From the NCBI RefSeq assembly GCF_000025265.1, contig NC_013739.1, positions 4,884,001 to 4,948,000 on the forward strand: a stretch of 64,000 bases of DNA. Direction: 5' to 3'. Positions 26,803 to 36,955 of this stretch are shown here, piece by piece; position 1 is the first letter of the stretch; each line of letters begins with the position of its first letter. This DNA comes from Conexibacter woesei DSM 14684 (GTDB lineage: Bacteria > Actinomycetota > Thermoleophilia > Solirubrobacterales > Solirubrobacteraceae). Both the position numbers and the translations under genes were made by a program. The notes under the pieces are model-generated. The model did not search any database and was not told the DNA's origin. It worked only from the letters and a program-made list of their open reading frames with translations.

Positions 26803-29361
26803 TCACGGGAGGGGCCGATTGCGATGCGCCGCCGCGAGCGACGCGGAGACGGCGATCAGCGCGCAGCCGGCCGACAGCGCCGCCAGCAGTCCCCACGGCA
26901 TCGCGACGACCGCCGGGCCCGTCAGCGCCGCGAAGCCGCGCCGCAGCGCGAGCGCCATTCCCGCCGCGATCGCGAGCCCGAGCAGCGCGCCGACCGCCGT
27001 CGCGACGAACGCCTCGGCCGCGACGAGCCGCAGGACCTGCCGCGGCGTCGCGCCCGACAGCCGCAGCAGCGCCAGCTCGCCCGCGCGCGCGACCGTCCCG
27101 ACGGCGGCCGTCGACGCGAGCGCGATCGCGACGTAGAGCAGCGCGACGCCGAGGATCGCCTGCAGCGCGAGTCTGTTCATGTTGCTGCTGTCGGTCACGT
27201 CGGCGACCTTGCGCGGCCCAGCCTGCTCGCGCAGCGCGAGGCCGCGCGCGGCGGTCAGCTCGCGCAGCGCGGCCTGCGCGGTCGCGTCGCCGTCTGGCAG
27301 GCGCACGTGGACGGAGGTCGCCGCCGCGCCGCCGACGTGGCCGGCGAGCAGCTCGCGCGGGACGTACATGCCCGTCACGCCGAAGCCGTCGCCGACGATC
27401 GCGACGACCTCCAGCTCGCGCTCGGCGCCGTCCGGCAACCAGACGCGGACGCGGTCGCCGACGCGCTTGCGCAGCGGTCGCGCGGTCAGCTCGCCGAGTG
27501 CGACGGCGTCGCCGTGGAGGCGGTCGAGCGAGCCGCCGACGAGCGGGGAGCGCAGCACCAGCGGCGTGTGCGCGGCGTCGAGGCTGGAGGCGGCGACGGG
27601 GCCGAGGCCCTCGGGTCCGATCGCGCGCACGTCGGCATCGAGCAGCGGGGCGACCTGCGCGCCCGGGATCGCGGCGAGCGCCGCCACGTCGGCGTCGGAG
27701 AGCCCGCCGCCGCCGGGCGCGGTCACGACCGCCGCGCGCGGGTCGAAGCGCGCCTTGACCGACGCCGCGTCGGACTGCTCCAACGACCCGACCATCGACC
27801 CCAGCGCCGCCGTCAGACCGACCGCGACGAGCACGGGCGCCGCCGTCGAGGCGGTGCGGCGGACGGCGGCGCGGGCATGCTGGCGGACGAGCAGCGGGCC
27901 GGCGCCGCGCACGCGCGCGGCGGGCAGCACCAGCAGTGCCGCGAGTGGCGGGACGAGCACCGGCGCGATCATCGTCAGCCCGACGATCAGCAGCGCCCCC
28001 TCGCCGAAGGTCACCATCAGCTGCCCGGCGGGATCGGCCGGGACCGGCTGCTGCATCAGCGCGACCGCCCCGCCGATCGCGGGCAGGCCGACGGCCCAGC
28101 GCCCGATCGTCATCACCCCGCGGTCGACCGCCGCGTCGCGCAGCGCCTCGGCCGGCAGCACGCGCGCCGCGCGGCGCGCAGCCGCCCACGCGCCGCACAG
28201 CGCGACGAGGACCATGAAGCCGCTGCCGAGCGCGACCGCGAGCAGGTTCGGCGCGACCCGCATTCCCGCGGGTGCGAGCCCGTGGTCGGCGATCCAGCCG
28301 CCGAGCAGCGGCGCGACAGCGAGGCTCGCGAGCGCGCCGACGACGGCCGCGGCCGTCGCGAACAGCGCGGCCTCGCCGAGCACCAGCCGGCGCACCTGGC
28401 GGGGCGTCGCGCCGACGGCGCGCAGCAGCCCCAGCTCGCGTCGTCGCAGCGCGACGGCGAAGGCGAACGACGAGGCGATCACGAAGACCGCGACGAAGCC
28501 GACCGTCGTCGCCATCAGGCTCAGCAGCACGCCGGCGCCGGCCGCCGCGTCGGCATCGGCGTTCGGCTCCAGCTCGCCACGGCGGGCGCCGTCGAGCGCG
28601 ACGACGCCAGGCGCATCGCGCTGGAGCAGGTCGCGCACGACCGGCGCCGCGGCGGCCGGCCAGATCCCGATCGCGTCGATCCGCGGCGCGAGCCGCGCGG
28701 CCTCCTCGTCGGCGAAGAAGAGCGGGTGCTCGTAGGCGGGCCCGCGGCCGTCGCGCGGCGCGGCGAGCCCGACGACGCGGTACTGCGCGGGACCCGCCGG
28801 GGTCGCGAGCAGCGGCGTCGCATCGAGCTGCGTGCCGATGCCGCCGGCTCCGCCGCCGCCCTTCCCGCCGGTCGCCGCGACGACCTCGCCGGGAGCCGCG
28901 GGCGGGCGGCCGGCGACGAGTCTGTAGGGAGTGAGCAGCCGCGACGACCACGGGCGCCCGGTGGTGGCGGCGCCCTGCACGGCGCCCGGCACGGCGCCGC
29001 TCCCCTGCGCGGCGGCGCCCACGCGCACCGGGAACGCGCGGTCGACGACCGCGCGCGAGACCTCCGGCAGCGCCGCGAGGCGGGCGGCGAGCGCCGGGGC
29101 GAGCGCGACCCGCTGCGGGTTGCGCTCGGTCGCCGGATCGCGCTCCTCCGCCGGGATCGAAGGGATCGACAGCGACGGCGTGCCCGCGACGACGAGCGGC
29201 GCGTGGCGCAGCCGCTGCGGCCCCCTGTCGCCGACGTCGGAGACAGCGGCGATCACCGCCGCCGCCGCGATCGACAGCGCCGCGCCGAGCGCGAGCGCGG
29301 CGAACGCGCCGGCCAGCGCCGGCCAGCGGGCGCGCAGAGTGGAGGCGGCGAGTCGCAGCAT
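26803..29361 (-). CDS. ABC transporter permease, duplicated FtsX/MacB-like
   Basis: 852 residues. An N-terminal membrane segment (about 12-40) is followed by a large extracytoplasmic domain, then an FtsX core of three segments (about 255-390, containing RRRELGLLRAVGATPRQVRRL), a second central segment pair and extracytoplasmic region, and a second FtsX core at the C-terminus (about 710-850, with RAGELALLRLSGATPRQVLRL). The two GATPRQV coupling motifs contact the ATPase. This is the 10-TM BceB/YknZ-like duplicated design used for peptide or antibiotic resistance or lipid extraction. It is preceded by its ATPase gene (49-base gap). Confidence 0.92.
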   Translation of the reverse strand: MLRLAASTLRARWPALAGAFAALALGAALSIAAAAVIAAVSDVGDRGPQRLRHAPLVVAGTPSLSIPSIPAEERDPATERNPQRVALAPALAARLAALPEVSRAVVDRAFPVRVGAAAQGSGAVPGAVQGAATTGRPWSSRLLTPYRLVAGRPPAAPGEVVAATGGKGGGGAGGIGTQLDATPLLATPAGPAQYRVVGLAAPRDGRGPAYEHPLFFADEEAARLAPRIDAIGIWPAAAAPVVRDLLQRDAPGVVALDGARRGELEPNADADAAAGAGVLLSLMATTVGFVAVFVIASSFAFAVALRRRELGLLRAVGATPRQVRRLVLGEAALFATAAAVVGALASLAVAPLLGGWIADHGLAPAGMRVAPNLLAVALGSGFMVLVALCGAWAAARRAARVLPAEALRDAAVDRGVMTIGRWAVGLPAIGGAVALMQQPVPADPAGQLMVTFGEGALLIVGLTMIAPVLVPPLAALLVLPAARVRGAGPLLVRQHARAAVRRTASTAAPVLVAVGLTAALGSMVGSLEQSDAASVKARFDPRAAVVTAPGGGGLSDADVAALAAIPGAQVAPLLDADVRAIGPEGLGPVAASSLDAAHTPLVLRSPLVGGSLDRLHGDAVALGELTARPLRKRVGDRVRVWLPDGAERELEVVAIVGDGFGVTGMYVPRELLAGHVGGAAATSVHVRLPDGDATAQAALRELTAARGLALREQAGPRKVADVTDSSNMNRLALQAILGVALLYVAIALASTAAVGTVARAGELALLRLSGATPRQVLRLVAAEAFVATAVGALLGLAIAAGMALALRRGFAALTGPAVVAMPWGLLAALSAGCALIAVSASLAAAHRNRPLP

Positions 29362-29410
29362 CAGGCCGCCCCCGCGCCGCGCGGCGCGACGGCGGCCGCT
29401 CGTGCGCCGA

Positions 29411-30160
29411 TCACGCCGCCTGCTCCAGCTGCGTCATCCGCGCCGCGACACCCTCGGCGGTCGGCCGCTCCATCGCGCCGACGATCCGTCCGTCGGCGAG
29501 GAACAGGACGCGGTCGGCATGGGCGGCCGCGATCGGGTCGTGCGTGACCATCACGACCGTCTGGCCGTCGCGGTCCGTGAGGCCGCGCAGCGTGCCGAGC
29601 ATGCGGCGCGCGCTGGTCGTGTCGAGCGCGCCGGTCGGCTCGTCGGCGAACAGCACGGCTGGCCGGTGCAGCAGCGCCCGCGCGATCGCGACGCGCTGCT
29701 GCTGGCCGCCGGACAGCTCGCTCGGGCGGTGGCGGGCGCGGTCCTCCAGGCCGACGGCGGCGAGCGCGCCGCGCAGCGCCGCGCGTGGGACGCGCCGCCC
29801 CGCGAGCCGCAGCGGCAGCGCGACGTTCTGCTCGGCCGTCAGCGCCGGCAGCAGGTTGAACGCCTGGAAGACGAAGCCGACGCGCTCGCGCCGCAGGCGC
29901 GCCCGCCCGGCCTCGCCGAGTCGCGTCAGCTCGACGCCGTCGAGCCGCACGTCACCCGTGTCCGGCAGGTCGAGCCCTGCCGCGCACTGCAGCAGCGTCG
30001 ACTTGCCGGAGCCCGACGGGCCCATGATCGCGGTGAAGCTGCCGGCCGCGAAGTCGACCGTCAGGTCGTCGAGCGCGGTGACCGCCGCGCTGCCGCGGCC
30101 GTGGCGCTTGGTCACTTCGAGCAGCCGCACCGCGCCGCCCGCATCGCCGTCTGAATCCAT
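29411..30160 (-). CDS. ABC transporter ATP-binding protein, MacB/LolD family
   Basis: 249 residues. Walker A GPSGSGKST (47-55), Q-loop FVFQAFNLLPALT, signature [15 protein letters not shown], Walker B VLFADEPTGALD and H-loop VMVTHD are all intact. The sequence TGALDTTSA after Walker B is typical of ATPases that partner FtsX-type permeases (mechanotransmission group). It pairs with the downstream permease. Confidence 0.95.
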   Translation of the reverse strand: MDSDGDAGGAVRLLEVTKRHGRGSAAVTALDDLTVDFAAGSFTAIMGPSGSGKSTLLQCAAGLDLPDTGDVRLDGVELTRLGEAGRARLRRERVGFVFQAFNLLPALTAEQNVALPLRLAGRRVPRAALRGALAAVGLEDRARHRPSELSGGQQQRVAIARALLHRPAVLFADEPTGALDTTSARRMLGTLRGLTDRDGQTVVMVTHDPIAAAHADRVLFLADGRIVGAMERPTAEGVAARMTQLEQAA

Positions 30161-30247
30161 GCCGACGATGTTCGAGCCGCGGGCGCGGCGCCACCAGTCA
30201 GGCGAGGGCGACTCTTCGCGGTAGCCCTGGCACTACCCCGGCGCTGC

Positions 30248-31432
30248 TCAGGTGCCGATCTCCCACGCGGTCAGATACTCCTGCTGACCGGCGGTCAGCG
30301 CGTCGATCTCGACGCCGAGCGAGGCGAGCGTGAGGCGTGAGATCTCGTGGTCGAGCTCGCGCGGGACCTCGATCACGCCCGCTCTCAGCTCGTGCGCGTG
30401 CCGCACGAGGTACTCGGCCGCGAGCGCCTGGTTGGCGAACGCGACGTCCATCACGGCGGCCGGGTGGCCCTCCGCCGCGGCGAGGTTGACGACGCGGCCC
30501 TGCGCCAGCAGGTGGAGGCGACGCCCGTCCGGCGTCACGTGCTGCTCGACGTGCTCGCGCACGACGCGGCGCTCGGGCGCGACCGCGCGCAGGTCGGCGA
30601 GGTTCAGCTCGACGTCGAAGTGGCCGGCGTTGCACAGCAGCGCGCCGTCGCGCATCAGCTCGTAGTGCTCGCGCCGCACGACGTCGCGCCCGCCCGTCGC
30701 GGTCACGAAGACGTCGCCCTTGGCGGCGGCCGCGAGCGCGGGCATCACCTCGAAGCCGTCGAGCTTCGCCTCCAGCGCGCGCAGCGGGTCGACCTCGCAG
30801 ACGACGACCTGGCTGCCGGCGCCGCGGGCGCGCAGTGCGATCCCGCGGCCGCACCAGCCGTAGCCGAAGACGACGACGACGCGGCCGGCGAGCAGCGTGT
30901 TGGTCGCGCGCAGGATGCCGTCGAGCGTCGACTGGCCGGTGCCGTAGCGGTCGTCGAAGAAGCGCTTCGTCTGGGCCTCGCCGACGGCGACGACGGGGAA
31001 GCCGAGCTTGCCCTGCGACTCGAGCGCGCGCAGCCGCAGCACGCCGCTCGTCGTCTCCTCGGTGCCGCCGACGATGTCACCCAGCAGCTCGGTGCGGCGG
31101 CTGTGGATGACGGAGATGACATCGGCGCCGTCGTCCATCGTGATCTGCGGTCTCGTGTCGACCACGTGCTCGATGTGGTCGTAGTAGGTCGCCATGTCCT
31201 CGCCCTGGATCGCGTGGACCGAGGCGTCGTAGCGGTCGACCAGCGCGGCGGCCACGTCGTCCTGCGTCGAGAGCGGGTTCGAGGCGCAGAGCGCGACCTC
31301 GGCGCCGCCGGCGCTCAGCGCGCGGACGAGGTTGGCCGTCTCGGTCGTGACGTGCAGGCAGACGGCGACGCGCACGCCCGCGAGCGGCTGCTCGCGGGCG
31401 AAGCGCTCGCGGATCGAGCGCAGGACGGGCAT
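30248..31432 (-). CDS. Adenosylhomocysteinase, short archaeal/Thermotoga-type
   Basis: 394 residues as read from the first ATG. It cleaves S-adenosylhomocysteine to adenosine and homocysteine. It lacks the roughly 40-residue insertion of the usual bacterial enzyme and ends LTAGQQEYLTAWEIGT, as in archaeal SAHH. NAD-binding glycine motif VVVFGYGWCGRGIALRA, and substrate segments STQDDVAAAL, GTEETTSGV and FDDRYGTGQSTLDG are present. Homology continues upstream of the ATG: about 22 further codons reading DVADLGLAEVGQARVEWADAR match the family N-terminus, but no ATG, GTG or TTG precedes them as far as 31516. The true start is thus uncertain (see findings). It directly follows a second, different SAHH gene. 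Confidence 0.88.
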   Translation of the reverse strand: MPVLRSIRERFAREQPLAGVRVAVCLHVTTETANLVRALSAGGAEVALCASNPLSTQDDVAAALVDRYDASVHAIQGEDMATYYDHIEHVVDTRPQITMDDGADVISVIHSRRTELLGDIVGGTEETTSGVLRLRALESQGKLGFPVVAVGEAQTKRFFDDRYGTGQSTLDGILRATNTLLAGRVVVVFGYGWCGRGIALRARGAGSQVVVCEVDPLRALEAKLDGFEVMPALAAAAKGDVFVTATGGRDVVRREHYELMRDGALLCNAGHFDVELNLADLRAVAPERRVVREHVEQHVTPDGRRLHLLAQGRVVNLAAAEGHPAAVMDVAFANQALAAEYLVRHAHELRAGVIEVPRELDHEISRLTLASLGVEIDALTAGQQEYLTAWEIGT

Positions 31433-31505
31433 GCGCGCGTCCGCCCACTCGACCCGCGCCTGGCCGACCTCGGCAAGCCCGAGGTCGGCGACATCGTGAT
31501 CGGGT

Positions 31506-33409
<1,904 letters not shown>

Positions 33410-33448
33410 CGGCGCGGACAACCTTACCACGACTGTGTCAACCTTCCG

Positions 33449-33472
33449 AACGGGCCGCGCACGGCCCGTTCC
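33449..33472. terminator. Terminator after phosphosugar isomerase gene
   Basis: Perfect 10-base stem GAACGGGCCG/CGGCCCGTTC with loop CGCA, 8 bases beyond the stop at 33480 and 40 bases before the MerR gene's start. A -35-like TTGACA for merR (33437-33442) adjoins it. Confidence 0.7.
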
Positions 33473-33479
33473 GTTCGCG

Positions 33480-34529
33480 TCAGCCGCCCGCGAGCACCGT
33501 CTTGAGCCGGTCCAGCATCTCGACCGGCGTCGGGTCGATCCCGCGCAGGACCGCGGCGTAGAGCGAGACGAGGTCGCCCAGCAGCACGAGCGAGACGAGC
33601 CGCTCCATCCGCGTCTCCCCGCGTCCCTCGACACGGAACGAGCTGGCCGCCGTGGGGCTGATGAAGCCGCGTGTCAGCTCGATCCGCTGGCGCACGCGCG
33701 GGTGCAGGTCGGAGTCGTCGAGGAAGACGGCGCTGAAGCGGCCGAGCTCGGCCGCGCCCTGCCAGCCGACGATCTCGTTGTGGTTCAGCTCCGGCAGCTC
33801 GGCGGCGAACGCCGGGGTCTTCGCGTTCTCGTTGAACTGCGTCTTCCAGCGGTACGCGACCGGCGAGGTCAGGCCGGCGCCCGCTATCTGCGGGATCGTG
33901 CCGTGCAGGCCGCGCGCGATCTCCTTCGGCAGCGAGTCCTCCGGGCCGTCCGGCGCCCACTCCGTCGCGAGCGCCTCGGTGTGCGCAGCGGCGACGTCGA
34001 TCTCAGAGTGCAGCGACTCGGCGGCACCGCACAACGCGGCGACCTCGAGCGCGATCACGAGCGAGTAGCCGACCGCCACGCGCGGTTGGAACATCCCCGG
34101 CAGCGGGACGACCGGGACGCCGTCCGCGCGCGCCGCCGCGGCGAGCTTGCCGCCGGTCGTCGCGACGATCCGCTGCGCGCCGATCACGCCGGCCGCCTCG
34201 TACGCCGCCAGCGTCTCCTCCGTGTTGCCCGAGTAGCTGGAGCAGAGGACCGTCGCCTCGTGCGTCGTCCATGCCGGCAGGCCGTAGTCGCGCGCGATCG
34301 CGATCGGGCGCGACGCGCGGTCGCCCAGCACGGCGGCGGCGAGCGCGCCGCCGACCGCCGAGCCGCCCATGCCCGCGACGATGAAGCCGCCCGGGGCGTC
34401 GCGCGGCTCCAGCTTCGCCGACTCGACGCGCCACAGCGCGTCGCGCAGGTGCTCGGGGAGGCCGAGGATGTCGTCGACCTGCTTTGCGGTGTCGACCGCC
34501 TCGACGGCCTCGCGGCTGAGATCGCTCAA
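33480..34529 (-). CDS. Bifunctional phosphoglucose/phosphomannose isomerase
   Basis: 349 residues, the length and order of the PGI/PMI subfamily (two SIS domains) common in archaea and actinomycetes. SIS motifs: GFIVAGMGGSAVGGALAA (about 48-65), CSSYSGNTEETLAAYE (about 98-113), and the C-terminal lobe with AELPELNHNEIVGWQG and FISPTAASSF. It interconverts glucose-6-P, fructose-6-P and probably mannose-6-P. The 4-base overlap with the upstream nucleotidyltransferase shows it feeds activated-sugar synthesis rather than glycolysis alone. Confidence 0.92.
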   Translation of the reverse strand: MSDLSREAVEAVDTAKQVDDILGLPEHLRDALWRVESAKLEPRDAPGGFIVAGMGGSAVGGALAAAVLGDRASRPIAIARDYGLPAWTTHEATVLCSSYSGNTEETLAAYEAAGVIGAQRIVATTGGKLAAAARADGVPVVPLPGMFQPRVAVGYSLVIALEVAALCGAAESLHSEIDVAAAHTEALATEWAPDGPEDSLPKEIARGLHGTIPQIAGAGLTSPVAYRWKTQFNENAKTPAFAAELPELNHNEIVGWQGAAELGRFSAVFLDDSDLHPRVRQRIELTRGFISPTAASSFRVEGRGETRMERLVSLVLLGDLVSLYAAVLRGIDPTPVEMLDRLKTVLAGG

Positions 34530-35626
34530 AACTTGATCGCTCCGTCCGGAAGGGACACGTTGGGGAACAGGCGGGCACCAGCGGTCAGATGGTTCTCGGC
34601 GCCGAGCACGACGCCCTCGCCGAGCACGACGCCGCCGTCGACGCGGCAGTGGGCGCCGAGCTGCGCGCCGGGGCCGAGGATCGCGTGCGAGACCGTCGTG
34701 TGCGGGCCGACGACCGCCCCGTCGAGCACGACGGCGCCGTCGATGTGCGCGCCCTCGCCGATCTCGACGCCGCGTCCCAGCACGGTCCGGCCGCTCACGA
34801 GCGCGCCCGCGGCGATCCGCACGCCGGGGCCGACGAGCGCGGGGCCGACGACGCGCCCCTGGACCTCGGCGCTGTCGGCGATCGCGACGTTGCGGCTGTC
34901 GAACGCCTCCGGCACCGACGTCTCGACGGCGCCGTCGAGGATGTCGTGCGACGCCTGCAGGTAGCGCTCGGGGGTGCCGATGTCGAGCCAGTAGCCGCTC
35001 GCCTCGTAGCCGTAGAGGCCATTGCGGACGAGCGTCGGGAAGACCTCGCGCTCGACCGAGACGGCGCGCTCGGTGGGGATCGCGTCGAGCACCTCGCGCT
35101 CGAGCACGTACGCGCCCGCGTTGACGAGGTTCGTGTCGATCTGGTCCGGGCTCGGCTTCTCGAGGAACTCGCGCACGCCGCCGTCCTCGTCCCGTCGCAC
35201 GAGGCCGTACGCGGACGGGTCGTCGACCGCGATCAGCGCGAGCGTGACGCGAGCGCCGGTGCGCTCGTGCTGCGCCAGCTGCGCGGTCAGGTCGATGTCG
35301 GTCAGCACGTCGCCGTTGAGCACCAGCACGCGCTCGTCGAGCAACGGCTCGGCGAACTTGATCGCGCCGCCGGTGCCGAGCGGTCTCGGCTCCTCGACGT
35401 AGCGGAGGCGGATGCCGAAGGCGCTGCCGTCGCCGAGCACGTTGCGCACGCCCGAGGCCATGAAGCCGCAGGAGATGACGACGTCGTCGACGCCGTGGCG
35501 CCGCAGCCAGTCGAGCATGAACGCGATGAAGGGCCGGTCGACGAGCGGAACGACCGGCTTGGGAACGGTCGAGGTCAGCGGCCGCAGGCGCGTCCCCTCG
35601 CCGCCCGCAAGGATCAGCGCCTGCAT
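34526..35626 (-). CDS. Mannose-1-phosphate guanylyltransferase-like NDP-sugar pyrophosphorylase
   Basis: 366 residues. Signature LAGGEGTRLRPLTSTVPKP (about 6-24), VLNGDVLTDID with the metal aspartate, and FLEKPSP follow the glucose/mannose-1-P nucleotidyltransferase pattern. The C-terminal 120 residues are hexapeptide repeats (VVGPALVGPGVRIAAGALVSG ... shortened here). Sandwiched between UDP-glucose dehydrogenase (1-base TGATG overlap) and the isomerase (4-base overlap), it probably makes GDP-mannose from mannose-1-P; a glucose-1-P activity is the alternative. Confidence 0.9.
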   Translation of the reverse strand: MQALILAGGEGTRLRPLTSTVPKPVVPLVDRPFIAFMLDWLRRHGVDDVVISCGFMASGVRNVLGDGSAFGIRLRYVEEPRPLGTGGAIKFAEPLLDERVLVLNGDVLTDIDLTAQLAQHERTGARVTLALIAVDDPSAYGLVRRDEDGGVREFLEKPSPDQIDTNLVNAGAYVLEREVLDAIPTERAVSVEREVFPTLVRNGLYGYEASGYWLDIGTPERYLQASHDILDGAVETSVPEAFDSRNVAIADSAEVQGRVVGPALVGPGVRIAAGALVSGRTVLGRGVEIGEGAHIDGAVVLDGAVVGPHTTVSHAILGPGAQLGAHCRVDGGVVLGEGVVLGAENHLTAGARLFPNVSLPDGAIKF

Positions 35627-36921
35627 CAGGAGCCGCGCCCGACGCCCTCGTAGGCGATGCCGGCGGCGCCGAGGGTCGCTGGGTCGAGGTGGTTGCGCCC
35701 GTCGATCACGAGCTTGCCCGCCATCCGTGCGCCGGCCGCGTTCCAGTCCAGCTCGGCGAACTCCGGCCACTCGGTCACGAGCACGGCGGCGTCGGCGCCG
35801 TCGAGCGCGCCCAGCGCGGAGTCGGCGAAGTCGACGCCGGGCATCAGCTTGCGCGCCTCCTGCTCGGCGATCGGGTCGTACGCGCTGACGCTCGCGCCTT
35901 CGCCCTGCAGGCGGGCGGCGAGCACGAGCGACGACGCCTCGCGCATGTCGTCGGTGTTCGCCTTGAACGCGAGCCCGAGCAGTGCGATCCGCTTGCCGAC
36001 GAGCGTGCCGAGGTGCTTCTGGAGCTTTCTGATCACGCGCCGCTTCTGCAGCTCGTTGACCTCGATCACGGCGTTGAGGAGCTGGAAGTGGTAGCCGGAG
36101 TTGCCGGCCAGCAGCTTCAGCGCGCTGACGTCCTTCGGGAAGCAGGAGCCGCCGTAGCCGATCCCCGGGCGCAGGAACTTCGAGCCGATGCGGTCGTCGA
36201 GGCCCATCCCGCGCGCGACCTCGGTGACGTCGGCGCCGGTCTCCTCGCAGACGTTGGCGATCTCGTTGATGAAGGAGATCTTCGTCGCGAGGAACGCGTT
36301 GGAGGCGAGCTTGACCATCTCCGCGCTGGGGACGTCGGTGCGCACGAGCGGCGCGCCGAGCGGCGCGTACAGCTCGGCGACGGCGTCGCCGGCCCAGTCG
36401 CCGTCGTCGCCGACGACGACGCGGTCCGGCGCACGGAAGTCGGCGAGCGCCGAGCCCTCCTTGAGGAACTCGGGGCAGGAGACGTAGCGGAAGCCGTCCT
36501 TGCCGCGCGCGGCGAACGAGCGCTTGATCGACGCGCCGGTGCCGACGGGGACGGTCGACTTCATCACGAGCGCGTGGCGGTCGGAGGCGGGCATCGCGTC
36601 AACGACGGCGTGGACGGCGGAGAGATCGGCGTCGCCGGAGTACGTCGGCGGCGTGCCGACCGCGACGAACAGCAGGCGCGCGTGCTCCAGCGCCTCTGCC
36701 AGCTCGGTCGAGAAGTGCAGCCGCTCGCGGTTGGCCGCGATCGACTCGGCGAGTCCCGGCTCGTAGATCGGGACCTCGCCGCGATTGAGGCGGGCGATCT
36801 TGTCGGCGTCGATGTCGACGCACCAGACGTCGTTGCCGAGCTCAGCGAAGCCGGCGGCCGTCACGAGGCCGACGTACCCGGTGCCGATCACGGCGATTGG
36901 TTCGCGCTGGTTCTGGCTCAT
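35626..36921 (-). CDS. ugd: UDP-glucose 6-dehydrogenase
   Basis: 431 residues. Converts UDP-glucose to UDP-glucuronate with two NAD. NAD motif AVIGTGYVGLVTAAGFAELG at 10-29, catalytic segment GIGYGGSCFPKD with nucleophile C260, conserved K204 in EMVKLASN, and AVGTPP at 87-92. Length is normal. Last 1 base is shared with the next gene's ATG. Together with the nucleotidyltransferase, isomerase and the LCP gene it points to capsule or teichuronic-type polymer synthesis. Confidence 0.96.
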   Translation of the reverse strand: MSQNQREPIAVIGTGYVGLVTAAGFAELGNDVWCVDIDADKIARLNRGEVPIYEPGLAESIAANRERLHFSTELAEALEHARLLFVAVGTPPTYSGDADLSAVHAVVDAMPASDRHALVMKSTVPVGTGASIKRSFAARGKDGFRYVSCPEFLKEGSALADFRAPDRVVVGDDGDWAGDAVAELYAPLGAPLVRTDVPSAEMVKLASNAFLATKISFINEIANVCEETGADVTEVARGMGLDDRIGSKFLRPGIGYGGSCFPKDVSALKLLAGNSGYHFQLLNAVIEVNELQKRRVIRKLQKHLGTLVGKRIALLGLAFKANTDDMREASSLVLAARLQGEGASVSAYDPIAEQEARKLMPGVDFADSALGALDGADAAVLVTEWPEFAELDWNAAGARMAGKLVIDGRNHLDPATLGAAGIAYEGVGRGS

Positions 36922-36955
36922 GCGGCGGCGAAGCCTACTACGCGGGCAGCGGCCT